A stretch of DNA of 64,000 bases from contig OW285187.1 of assembly GCA_935421135.1 (NCBI GenBank), forward strand, positions 8,246,001 through 8,310,000, read 5' to 3'. The translations under genes and the position numbers were made by a program. This stretch comes from Bugulina stolonifera (taxonomy: Eukaryota > Bryozoa > Gymnolaemata > Cheilostomatida > Bugulidae). Under the pieces are notes generated by a model, which made no database searches, was not told the origin of the DNA, and was given only the letters and a program-made list of their open reading frames with translations. Of this stretch, positions 1 through 11,445 are shown piece by piece. Positions within the stretch are counted from its first letter, which is position 1; each line of letters starts with the position of its first letter.

Positions 1-162
1 TCCAGTTACAATGAAATTGTTGAAAGCCGCTCGCAAACAACCATGACAACCAGAGCTGCAGCCAGAGGCGAACTAACATCAATTTCTGCCACAACCAATG
101 TATACCATAATAGTTTTCTCCCTCGAACAATCCGAGATATAAGAATTGGCTATCCCGAATAA
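1..162 (+). pseudogene. 3' end of a non-LTR retrotransposon reverse-transcriptase ORF (LINE tail)
   Basis: The first 162 bases are an open frame of 53 codons ending in TAA, cut by the window edge. It ends with the residues NSFLPRTIRDIRIGYPE. A SFxPRTIRDWN-like ending is typical of the last residues of ORF2 in CR1/L2/Jockey-type LINEs; that match is from family knowledge. Only the tail lies in the window, so whether the element is intact cannot be judged. It lies upstream of MAK16 on the same strand and is not part of that gene. Confidence 0.6.
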
Positions 163-839
163 AAGTAAATCAGCGATACGCTGTATTATTGACCTTTTCA
201 CTGTAGCACACTGTTAGTAATGAGGCATTCAACTTGCACAATTCGTGATAATAGAATGTTCTATCAACGACGAGTGAGTAACGTGGCCCGTGTAATTTAA
301 ATTTTATTAACGTTATCAACCAATAGCCATAGGCTATAAATAATAATTTAATGATAACACTACAACTGTAAATCAAAGGCGGCCACAATTAGTTAATGTA
401 CAGGCCTACTGGGAACAGAATGTTCGACACTCTTGTCAATGGTAGCAACTAGAAAGTTTTCTCGTTTTTAGTTTGTTGATTTCGATCCACACAACGTGAG
501 ATTTTCTATTTAACACGTGCTATTGCGAATAGAAGATTCGACTTTGAAGTGTACACGGTAGATAGGCTCTTTAGACTGGAATAGTCCGAGAAGAATATAT
601 TCGGCCCAAAAAATAATGGTCTAGTTTAACCTGTGTTCTTAGTTCCTATTTAATGATAGTAACTACAATATTGAAAGCAATACCCAGTTTTGTTTAAAGG
701 CGTGAGGTTTCTGAATCAAAGTCTACCAATGTGGCAAAGACTCCCTGTTTTATGCGCTGAATTGTAAACAATTCTAGAAAATAAAATAAATTTCTATTGC
801 AGGTTAATCTGGTGTGCCTTCAATTTTACAAAGTAGAAA
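163..839 (+). other. Gene-free stretch between LINE tail and MAK16 start
   Basis: AT-rich sequence holding the presumed LINE 3' UTR and then the MAK16 promoter and 5' UTR. No open frame, RNA gene or clear core-promoter motif stands out. Confidence 0.4.
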
Positions 840-3800
840 ATGCAGCAAGATGATGTATGTATATGTATACATTTTCCTTTGTTTAGTTTGTGACAAAAAA
901 CCTAAGAACACATAGACGGCCATTTGACAAAATGAAAATGATTTGACTAGTCCATGAGATGAGATGATCTGGTGATGATCATGACCATGATGTGATTTGA
1001 ATGATTAAATTTAAATTACAATTGTGATAATATAAGCATTTATATTATCAAATATATGTGTAGCAATATGAATTTTCTTATAGTGCCTTCAGTTTGAGTT
1101 TCTTTTACTATCATTACTATCTAGTCCCTGTGGCTATGGTCACTGGTGATTGGTGAGATGACCTGCTTATGCATGTAGCCTATTCTTAATCTAAATCCAT
1201 TGATTAGGTCAATTCCTGAGAAGATAGCATTTGTATTTTATGCTCATGGCTATTGTGATTATCTTATGATATTCATTCTTCTGCCTCTTCCCTAAGTTAA
1301 TTACCAACCAAGGAATAATTTCATAAATTTGCCTTTATCATTTATTTATAATTAATTTAAATTTAATTTATAATTTCATTATTTGTTTGATTTTGGATGG
1401 ATGGTTGATCATTGCTTGGTAGATCTACTAGAGATTCAGGTTCATGGTTTAAATAGAAATAACGGAAATACTGATTTGACAAAAAATGATTTTGAGTGCG
1501 TATTCAACGACTGTCATAGAAATTGATATTGTAATATGTTCACCTAGGTAGCTGGGCTTAGCTCACACCACATATACCGGGAAGGCTGTTTCTAAGTGCT
1601 AAGCCAACCAGGCATCCTTTGCAGTATGAAGCATTTTTTCCACACACTTTATAGCTCTAGGCATGATGCTGTGTTAATAGTATAGGTGAAGTATGGGGTA
1701 GTGACTGTGCAACTTGTAGGCACAATACAGTGTAACTAGTCTAGATAGTGCATGAGTCCAACTACCAAAGGGTAGTGACTAACATTATAGCATGTAACAA
1801 GGTTTAGTGACTGTTTTACTCTCTGAACCTGATGGATTCTAGTAGGCCTCTGCAATTCGAGAATGTGCTGAGGATTCATGTTTCATTGGCAAGAGCTTTA
1901 AGCAAAATGACAGAATACAGATTGGAGCTATATTTTTGATATCATTCTAGTGATTGTGAATGTTATTTCAACTGTCGGTCAACCCATTGTTTCAAAATTA
2001 TCAGTTGCTATTTTTGTTTCAGAACAATGTATAAACAAATCTATATTATAACTCATTTTTACTTGCAGGTCATTTGGGGCATAATAAACAAGTCCTTCTG
2101 CTCATTTAAAGTCAAGTAAGTTTTCACGGTTTCAGTTTACCTGTTGCCTAGTATAGTATAGTAGACCTGCATCATATACTCATGTTCATAAGGTGTACAT
2201 CTAGGCCTTCCTGCAAATGTATACAGTGTAGTCCTATGTAACTATGCACTTATTGACCTACAATTATACTTCTGCTTACAGGAATGACTCCAATCCTTTA
2301 GATCTCATGTTGTTGCTTGTTGGTCAGATGTTATGATACCTTCTATGTATTTGTATCTCACTTCTGCATCGTACCTACAAAGGTAGATGTAGGCTTATAC
2401 CCAATGTACACATTAACCTACAACATAGTATGATTTTGTTAAAATTCCAGAACAGACACGCAGAAGTTTTGCCGGAATGAATATAATCTCTCAGGTCTTT
2501 GTAACAGAGCAGCATGTCCATTAGCGAACAGCCAGTATGCCACAGTTCGAGAAGAGAAAGGTGTGAAGATATGCTAAGTCTAACCACTAATAAGCCTTAT
2601 TTGCATATTCTTTGTTTTACTTTTTAATTCTAGCAAAATTCTAGTCTTTACAGAATGTTTATGCTAGCTAATCTTGGCTAAGACATGTAACAAGTAAGTG
2701 GTGGCCTGTCCAGTGGTATCCATTGAATCTTGCTGTGTAATATTAGCTTACAATGATGACATTCACTGCAGGTGTTATATATTTGTACATGAAAACGGTG
2801 GAGCGAGCAGCCTTTCCTAACAGATTATGGGAAAAAGTAAAATTATCAAAAAATCTGGAAAAGGCAATGAAACAGATAGATGAACAACTTATTTATTGGC
2901 CTAAGTGAGTAGCATACACCAATAAATAAATACTGTAGACCTACTTTTAGGTAACTATACTTCAAAATTCTTTGCTGTCAACAATGTGTGATGGATGGAA
3001 ATGATGATGGTGATTGTACCACCTCCTGTTATTCTTGTTTGAAATAATGTAGGTTATGACAACTCCCAAATTGATGATGCTTTTCTCAAACAATGTAAAG
3101 AAATATACTGTGTATATGTCGAACCATGATTATTATTTACTAATATGAATAATGTACATGTACTTACATATGAGCCATGATCTTTATTTCTTATTTGGAG
3201 TCCATCTGTTTTCCTTATGATGTAGATTTGTTCTTATCATGTGTTTCCATGGTAAATTGATATATTTTCATTTAATTGTAGATACATCATTCACAAGAGT
3301 AAGCAGAGACTGCTCAGGATTAGCCAATATTTAGTTAGGATGAGAAAACTAGTACTCAAAAGACAGTAAGCATTACCACTTTTTTATTTCCTAATGAGAG
3401 AAAATGTATGGGACATATTTTATAAGCTATGGGTCATAATGTGGAGTTGTTCTCCCTTTTCTCTTCATTCTAAATTTGGCTAGCAATGATCTAGTGAGTC
3501 CCTGACAATGCAATGTCGACTTCTAAATTACCCACTGACAGATATCTGACAGCATCCCGGTAATACCGTGTCAGTCATAACGCTTCGGCAGCTGTTTAAA
3601 TTGTTGAAATCACTTTCAATTTGTCAATTATTGACTGACTGACAGCCCCCATAACCTGTTTCTGGTGAAAATTATGTAACAGTATTATGGTAATTGACAA
3701 TTATTTACCCCTTCTGCATTCAAGGTTTCCAAGTCATATGGTCCAACCCAGCAATGCATGTGTGCTAGCTTTAAATTGTCACTGACATTTCTGCTAGGAG

Positions 3801-5624
3801 GGCGACTTGTAAGTCAATATTAGTTGGACAGTGCTTCTGAATTTTGTGGCAAAGTGAAAGATAAAAAATGAAGTAAGTCGACAATTCCACTGCATAATCA
3901 GTACCTCTTTCATTCAATTAGAGGGACACATTTTTCAATGTTATATTTCATTTTAGGAAAAAGCTTGTGCCATTGGGGACCAAAGTAGAGCGAAGAGAAA
4001 CAAGGCGCGAGGTGTGTTATAACTTAAACTTATCGTTAACTGGCCAACATTAAAAATTCTGTTTATTATTCTTTTATAGTATTGCTTATGAAATTGTTGA
4101 TTGTTGAAGGGAGACTTGGGTATTTTACATATAGGTTGTTCATTTTGTTTTTATAGGCAAAAGCATTAATAGCTGCACGTCTAGATAACGCCATTGAGAG
4201 TGAGCTTTTGGAGCGTCTGAAGAAAGGAACAGTAAGTTGATGTTATGACCTTGGGATTTATACAGGTTTATATTTGCTGGATCAGTTCATGTGGTACAAT
4301 GATGTATTCGGATTTAAAAACCACTAATTTGACAACTGTGATTATTGTGGTTATTAATCTCAGGAGACGACAACTCCAAACTGAGTATGAACCATTCCAC
4401 ATAATATTTTTATTTAAATATTATAGTTCATTTTACCACCAAATTTAATCGACTTGTTGAACCAAAGTTTATGTGATAGGCCTACATGAGCGACACATGC
4501 TGGGCTTGCAGTGGCAAAGTTTGATTTCAGTCCAGCACTGTGCGTGACTTGAATTTAGCACCTCCAGAGCTTAATTATCCTGCCATTCTTGTATATGCTA
4601 ATCAAGTTTCTAATATATGTTTTAGTATGGTGATATATATAATTTCCCACAAATGGCGTTCGACAAAGCCCTGCAGCAAGAGGAAGTGGAGTCCGAATCA
4701 GAGACTGAAGATGCAGAGAGGGAGGGCGAGCAGGAGACAGATAGTGAAGCTGAGGAGGTAAGATATTCTATGCTAGCATTACTAGGCATTCCATAGTGAA
4801 TTGTAATTGGAGTTTGAACTATCTTAGATTTAGTTAGCACTCATTAGTCATAAGTAGGGTCACATATGAGTATGTTGGAGTTGTTCTTCCCTCTATCTTT
4901 GTTTCTCCCCTTATATCAGAGGGAGGTTTAATGAATTTTTAATGCATTTTATGTCAAGATGCATCAGTGAGGTGGGTGAAGCCTGCATCTTATGCTAATG
5001 GGATAGATGATGCCAGAAGATAGACTTTGTCACTGCAATCCTTGTTTATGTCGAGAATACTGACACTTATTACTGGTGTGATGGAAGACTATTCAGTAAT
5101 ATATCTATTGAACATTTGGTTGGGTAATATTATTCATAGTTCACATCATTTATACATCTAGTTAGAAGAAGAAGAGGAAAGTGATGTTGAGTATGTTATG
5201 GAAGATGAAATAGAGGAAGATCTTTCGGACCTTGAGGTAAGCCAAGAGAATATAGAGATTAACACCAGTGAATAGTTGAGAAGTTGTGCTACTGCCTCCT
5301 CCATTCATTTTTGGATGCATGGGTAGCAAGCCTGGCTAAAGATCTATTCGCACAGTCATATTTGATGTTATTTCATAGTTTATGTTTTAAATTTTGTGGC
5401 TTCTGAAGAAAAATGAATCCAGTACCTTTGTTGAATTACATGTATGCCAGTCTCATGAACTGTTACAGGATATGGATATGAATGAACCCTTAGAGGATAC
5501 AGACTCTGAGGAAGAGCAGCCCCAGACCAGTAGTGCTGGTAGGAAGAGGAGAGGACCCAAAGTTAGCATTGAGTACGAGATTGAAACTGAACCCAGCACA
5601 TCTAAGCAGCGACTTACAAGCTGA
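840..5624 (+). CDS. MAK16: MAK16 homologue, 60S ribosome biogenesis factor
   Basis: Ten exons join in frame to 293 aa, close to the roughly 300 aa of the family: 840-854, 2069-2115, 2451-2560, 2772-2904, 3282-3365, 3957-4011, 4157-4231, 4626-4757, 5162-5236, 5469-5624. All junctions are GT-AG and phases agree. The N-terminus [19 protein letters not shown] and the cysteine motif around [19 protein letters not shown] match the MAK16 signature. This continues into [13 protein letters not shown] and the basic helical region with [16 protein letters not shown]. The C-terminal third is strongly acidic (runs of Glu/Asp, exons 8-10), as in the family. MAK16 is a nucleolar pre-60S assembly factor that binds with RPF1. 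A short AUG exon of only 15 coding bases precedes a 1.2-kb intron. The gene converges on ATP5MK. Confidence 0.95.
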
Positions 5625-5659
5625 CTTGACATATTGTTATGAACATTACATGTATGTGG

Positions 5660-5665
5660 AATAAA
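5660..5665 (+). terminator. Poly(A) signal AATAAA of MAK16
   Basis: AATAAA lies 36 bases after the MAK16 stop and is the first canonical signal downstream. Confidence 0.6.
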
Positions 5666-5874
5666 TAAATCAGTCATACCAGTAGTAGAATTCTAAACAT
5701 ATATTTTTAATAATTTACACCAGATCATTACCAAACATCACTCTCACTCTCTGTTGTAATGTACAGCCAAAAACATTGGTGGGAGAATCTTGGCTATGAA
5801 TTTAACCATCTAATACCACGAGAAGAGTCTAAAATATATAGTTTTAAATTCTGAAACTCTATTATTTGTTATTG

Positions 5875-6317
5875 TTAACATCTGCTGCCTGGCTCAGATG
5901 TGTCAGCTGATGCTGCAGCAGCTTTCTTTGCATTACTTCGTCTTTTAAAGTAAAGATAGGCCACAGCACAAGTTCCATAAGTCGTTAGCACCCACTACAA
6001 TTGAAGGTACACAACTTTTAATTCAAATATGTAAATCATGAAGATGCATCAAAGTAGCGCATAAAAACATTCAAAGCAAAATAGCGTGCTCCAATAAACT
6101 AAATATAGTTTAAAAAGTTCCACACCAGGTAAAATATTTGCCAATACAAAAGGAGTTCTACAATTATGTAATTAAGAGGTCACAATATTAACAACAAACC
6201 TCACTAGATAACATAATACAAGTTTTGTTGTAAATATCTTACATTTAGTCGGCCACGCTTTGTATAGGAGTTGTAATATTTTGATATTCCTGTGAACTGC
6301 ATTTCTTCACCTGCCAT
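5875..6317 (-). CDS. ATP5MK: ATP synthase membrane subunit DAPIT/USMG5 (subunit k)
   Basis: Two exons (6317-6243 and 5994-5875) encode 64 aa; each exon alone is too short to stand out as an ORF. Exon 1 reads MAGEEMQFTGISKYYNSYTK, and exon 2 starts WVLTTYGTCAVAYLYFKRRS. The human protein (58 aa) has the same layout: MAG start, QFTGIKKYFNSYT, and one membrane helix followed by a basic FKxRS. The predicted helix is about residues 27-41. The subunit sits in the inner mitochondrial membrane part of F1Fo-ATP synthase and helps hold dimers together. The C-terminal tail, AAAASADTSEPGSRC, is longer and more polar than in mammals. The intron of about 250 bp splits the protein just before the helix. The gene is convergent with MAK16. 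Confidence 0.88.
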
Positions 6318-8787
6318 CTTGCTCTACAATAAAACAAATACTGAAAAGACATAAATTAGGGGTTTGGCCTTTTTGATATGATGTTTCTTTATGTAAGGAA
6401 TATATCTTTTGAGCAGTCACATATAAAGTACATTTTCATTTGTACCTAAAGTATAAGGTAAGATGTATTCTAGCAGAGAACTTGCAGGACAAATAATATT
6501 ATTCGAAATTAGGCTACTGTATATTTCGTTAATGCAAATTGTTAGCAGACAGCACATAAAGGACACCTACATGTATAATTGTATGAATACAAAAAGGCAG
6601 CCTGTTGACTTGAACCTTAGTATCTCAACAGGTCAAATTTACACTAAAGAACAATTTGTCAGGCTACGGGTACTCACAACTATGCTATTGAGTATAAATC
6701 AAAGTTGTCCTCTCTGAATTTGGCTATTCGTATGAAGTACAAGTAGGTGCAAAAAACTACTTTTTATAAGGCACGAACGATTTCTAAATTTCTTACTCAT
6801 AGGATGAAATAACAACAGCTACAGTAAGTGGGATAGATACAATGTTTGTGGTTGCCTAACAGACCTTATTGGACCTATATAGAGGCCTATATAATAATCC
6901 CTGCCATAATTAGCAATATTGTGAGTAGCCTAATGTTAATCTTAGACATGAGCTCTACTGCATGCAAAGTTTAATAGCACTCAAATGATTTTACTTCACA
7001 CAGGTCAACTCAAGCAAGGAGTACTCCTTGACTCAAGCATCAGCTTTTCGTCACTTTTAATTGACTTGCACTCTTGCATTTTTTAAAAGTGAAGGATTGA
7101 ATTTTACTTCCACTTTACGACAAAGCATGTTGCTTGACTCTTAGATGACTCTCAATATTGGCTTGACTTTACAAATAGTGCTTTTACCATTCGGCTTTCA
7201 ATAACGATTTGATTGGTTTCGTGTAATTATGTAACAACTATGATTTAAAATAGAAAATCTAAACGATGGATTGCAGCTACAAACCAATAATAAATAGGAT
7301 TTATACAGCCTGCAAGTCTTCTCCTCTGATAACAGAATAAAGAGTGCAACTACAGTATCGCTAATCTTTATTACCCACACTAATATATTTGATACACACT
7401 GAAAGTTTTCGCCTCCATTTATTTTTGAATAAGTCCTTTACTACGCTGTTCTACCTGTTACATTCCAGTCATCAGCAGTTTATGTGGTACAATATTTCTA
7501 TTAGTGGTCACTCTTATGGCCATTTAGAATTTTCCTCTCAATTATTACACACATTATAATGTCCCCCAAACCCCAACCGCATGTCATGAGGCAGTAATAC
7601 ATTTAACTAACATTTTTGAACTTCTGTACTTTTGACTCGACTCTGACTCGACCATGTTGGCAGTAGTTGCTTGACTCTTACTCTGCTTTTGACTTGTTTC
7701 ACCTGATGATTTGACTCTATATGACTTGTCGTCAATTAACAATATACATGTATACTTTGACTTTGACTTGAATATTTCTCTGCTTGCCGCTTGGCACAAG
7801 TCTGATTTAGTATTAATATTAATTATATATTAATATTATCATTTACTATAAGTTTATATTCTATCACATGCACATAGGTTGAAAAGAGATAAAATATTAA
7901 TTGCTAAATAGAACAAATAGTAAATACAATTACACGATAATCATAATCCAATAGATTATGAAATGACTATCATATCATCAGGATCATGATGATCATCAGG
8001 TAATACTTATTAATTGTATTTACTAACAGTGACCACCAAATTTTGTGGAGAGCTGAACTAGCAATGCTTGAGGAAATGCGTTAAATAAGATTAAACTCTC
8101 AGTTTTATCAGTTTGGAGTAAAAGTAAACAATGACAAAAGTTGCAAACGTACCTATTAATCAGTGTAAGCAAGGTGTAAGTAATGTGGCTAGTTAGCACT
8201 AACTAATTTTTCAGGGTTTCAGCAACCGGCCAAAAGTTTGCTAGTCAAGCACTGCATGCAAAGCACATGCCACATCCTATGGGAAATAATCTTTACCTAC
8301 GTCTTGCTTATAATTGTTTGCTGAACTAACTGCAGTTGCCTGCCCCCTGCATTGGAAAGGCACTCCCGCCAGCAACAATACGTTTAGAGTTGTCTTCTAC
8401 CCTCATGTGCACATGAGGGTAGAAGATAACTCTAAACATTTTAAGAATACAAATAAAGTAATATTACAACTGTGTAGCTGTAGCTGGGTATGCACATGTT
8501 TTTATAATAATTATACAATGTATTTGTATTATTCAATTATGGTAAAGAAATAGTCTATATACATGTATTATGTCGGAATATATTATGGTGTTATAAAATT
8601 AATAGTAACACTGTAACAGTGTGTATGAAATGCACATGCTACATGTGGCCAATGGCCAGCCCTTCTGACTTATTATCATAGGCATAGTACAATTGCAGCT
8701 CACATAAAATATACATTTAGCTTCATGGTACTTCCATAAAATCTACCATAGGACATATTGACTTTGCAAATCCACCAGTTAGGAGAG
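6318..8787. other. Gene-free stretch with degenerate CTTGACT-rich repeats
   Basis: No coding region was found. The ATP5MK promoter should lie at the left end. Two stretches (about 7010-7170 and 7615-7780) are dense in CTTGACT/GACTCGACT words in one orientation, as if from decayed tandem repeats related to the element at 8788-9386. The 56-bp palindrome at 8382-8437 is listed separately. Confidence 0.45.
8382..8437. repeat. 56-bp near-perfect palindrome without a loop
   Basis: Two 28-base arms meet at TGTGCACA with no spacer; only one pair is mismatched (TTGTC against GATAA). It lies in gene-free DNA. Confidence 0.8.
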
Positions 8788-9386
8788 CTGGGTCCAAGTC
8801 ATGAATTTGATTTGACTTGCCAAATCAAGTCACAAAATGACTTGGGCATCAATGTGACTTGATGTGGGCACCTGAATAACTTGTGACTTTGGGTCTACCA
8901 AGTCAATGTGGTGGATACAAGTTTTGTACACTGCAAGGCCAACACTAAAAACAGGTCTCAATTGATTACCCATTTATCATTTTTTCTATCATCAGTGCTG
9001 CTAGCAGCACTCCGGGTATATCAGGGTTAGGTAAGAAGATGCACAAGCACACCACAGGTACTAACACTTCCACTGTGTGTGCGCTTGAGACTATGCAGTG
9101 TATAGTCTCACAGTCTGCTAGTGTAGTGTAAGTAGTGTATAGTATACAATGTACATTGCAATAAGAACTAGTTGAGAATTGTAGGGCTGGCCAGTGGACA
9201 CTGTACCTTGTGCTGTTTATATGCAATGCAAGTCTCACTGTTATTATGACCAGCCTAGACCATTAGTGCCAATTGTCTCCCTCTTGACTTGATGTCAGAC
9301 TTTGACCCAGTGCTGCCAGCCAAGTCACATTGATATGTCTAAGTCAAGTGAAGTCAAGTTACTTGGTCATGACTACTTGGACCCAG
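8788..9386. mobile_element. ACTTG-rich inverted-repeat MITE (non-autonomous DNA transposon)
   Basis: The left end starts CTGGGTCCAAGTCATGA, and the right end read on the other strand starts CTGGGTCCAAGTAGTCATGA. Both ends continue for about 100 bases as loose repeats of ACTTG/CAAGT, so the terminal inverted repeats are long and internally repetitive. The 599-bp element has no credible ORF. No clear target duplication is visible. Family is not assigned. Confidence 0.65.
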
Positions 9387-11445
9387 GTCTGGATAGAGGC
9401 TACTACTGTGCTTCAAAACCATGGACAGAGACCCAGTCACACGCTCCTGCCTTATATTGTGACCGAAATAGATCAATAAGCATCAGGCAATCTAAGCCAT
9501 TTCAATTGTCTTTATTACTTGACCCAAGCCATATGCAAGAACATCTATGGAACATTCCTGAATCTAAGCCAGTGCAAACCACACACATACATGTAACCGG
9601 TTTACTGCAAGCTCAAGCAGTTATTGTACTGTTTCCAAGAGTCTACATGAACATTAGTCCAAACAACCCAGCTGTGTGAAATCTACATTTTTATTGACAA
9701 TATTTGAAAGCATCAAGTCACAAAAAATGTTTCAGTATTATGAAAGGAGTGGTGGTTTATCCCTGCTGCGGGCCGTGGCTAACAAAATTTAAAAACTGAA
9801 GTAATAGAAAATAAAGCTTTGCATGGACTGTAAAAAATGCTTCTATTAAGTACAAAAGTGAAATGATACAATGTAATGACATAAAAAACTAAAAAAAATG
9901 TCCACATACAAAACATAATTTATGACGTACAGAAAATAGTTGTCAGTTTGCTGAGTTTTCAATAATTGCTGATCTTAAGATTGTTATTAAAATGATCAAT
10001 AGCTACACGTACATATTGCTGGAGATATAAAATTATCATATAAACACAAAATATAAAGACAAAAACAATACTGAGACATAACGTTGGTTCTTGGCCCGGA
10101 CAACAGGAGACTCATGATGGCAATAATGACTTGGTAGAGCAGGATTCACAAGGTAGGCAGGCATAACAGCAATGTTGAACAAACCACCGCCCTCTAAACT
10201 AATATTTACACACAAATAAAATATTTCACACAACAAATATAAACTACACAAACGGATTAATATAAATTGTAAAATAGTAATGCAAACTCATTACATAACA
10301 ATTAAAAAGACTAACCAGCAACCGAGCACAAATACAGCAGCAGCAGTTACTAACAATCAAAGCATAGCATGTCAAAATATCAAAAGTTATCCAAAGAGAT
10401 CTGGCCACTGCATATAATATTAATTAGACTAGCAAATCTATTCAAACAAATCAGGAGAATTCATATCATTAGCTGACATGGCAAAATTTTATATTATGGC
10501 TAATAGTGGTATACCGGTGAAAAATTTGTATTGCACAGAGCTGATTGAGAACCACCATTTTCGTAGTAAAAAACCTAAAAAAATGCAAAATAATTTGAGT
10601 AAGATATTTGTTACATGTATCTAGTTTATACTACATCTCTCAAGTTATGCTATCATTTTCGGTTTTTAAGTTGCACCTGCTGCAGTACCTTTGAAAAGCA
10701 CCAGAGAACAATACACAATGACTTTACTTAAACTCTTCAGAAAATAATAGTGCTCTTTTCAGATTGTTACACTATAGTACTCTAGTACTCGGTCACTTAG
10801 GTCACACCAATAACAAACAACTAACTGTAAACATTCAAAAACATGAAAAATACAAAATATTGGAATAGTTGATGGAACACAAGATATGAGAGCAGGAGTA
10901 ATAGGTGCAAAATAAATGTTAAAAACATAATTATAAAACAAAATATCAACATCATCAGTTCATCTTTGAAGTGCGTAAGGTCAATATCACCATAAACACC
11001 CATTCAGATCATAGCAACAAGTTTTCTTTACAAAAATTTAAATTAGCTGAAATAAGTAAATTGTAAAAATATCGGATGATTAGTGCTTGGAGATATTGTG
11101 GCACTTGTCTAAATTCATGGTAATGATCACCACCAAAAGATTCAGCAGCAGTCAGATAGCAACCGAGAAACTCGAAGGCTTCTTACAGCCCTAAATATAT
11201 TCTGTTGACAATATCAGCACATTTTGGAAATTCTCAAGAGATATAAAACCAATCAATCATGCAAGCAGCTTTAAAAACACTACGTATTTTAAATAGTAAA
11301 ATAACACTTATATTGCAAGTAGAGAAATGTAGATGAGGATGGTTAAATATAACATTGCTAACAGTATTTACCCCTACACACAAGGAAAGGTCACAGATCC
11401 ATAAAGATTTACCAGAGTTGGAGATGGAAACCGTGGTCACTATGG
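9387..11445 (-). other. CPEB 3' UTR (right part) and preceding gene-free sequence
   Basis: The nearest canonical poly(A) signal for the minus-strand CPEB gene is AATAAA at 9694-9689, which would give a 3' UTR of about 1.75 kb. A UUUUUAU cytoplasmic polyadenylation element is present in the mRNA sense at 9887-9881. The region is AT-rich with no open frame worth reporting. Whether other, nearer poly(A) sites are used cannot be told. Confidence 0.4.
9881..9887 (-). promoter_or_regulatory. CPE motif (UUUUUAU in mRNA sense) in the CPEB 3' UTR
   Basis: ATAAAAA on the plus strand reads UUUUUAU in the CPEB transcript, about 190 nt before the AATAAA at 9694-9689. That is farther than the usual spacing, so function is uncertain. 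Confidence 0.3.

Noticed and set aside
9302..9679. 125-aa plus-strand ORF
   Set aside because: It starts inside the ACTTG-rich MITE, has no recognisable domain, and looks like a chance open frame.
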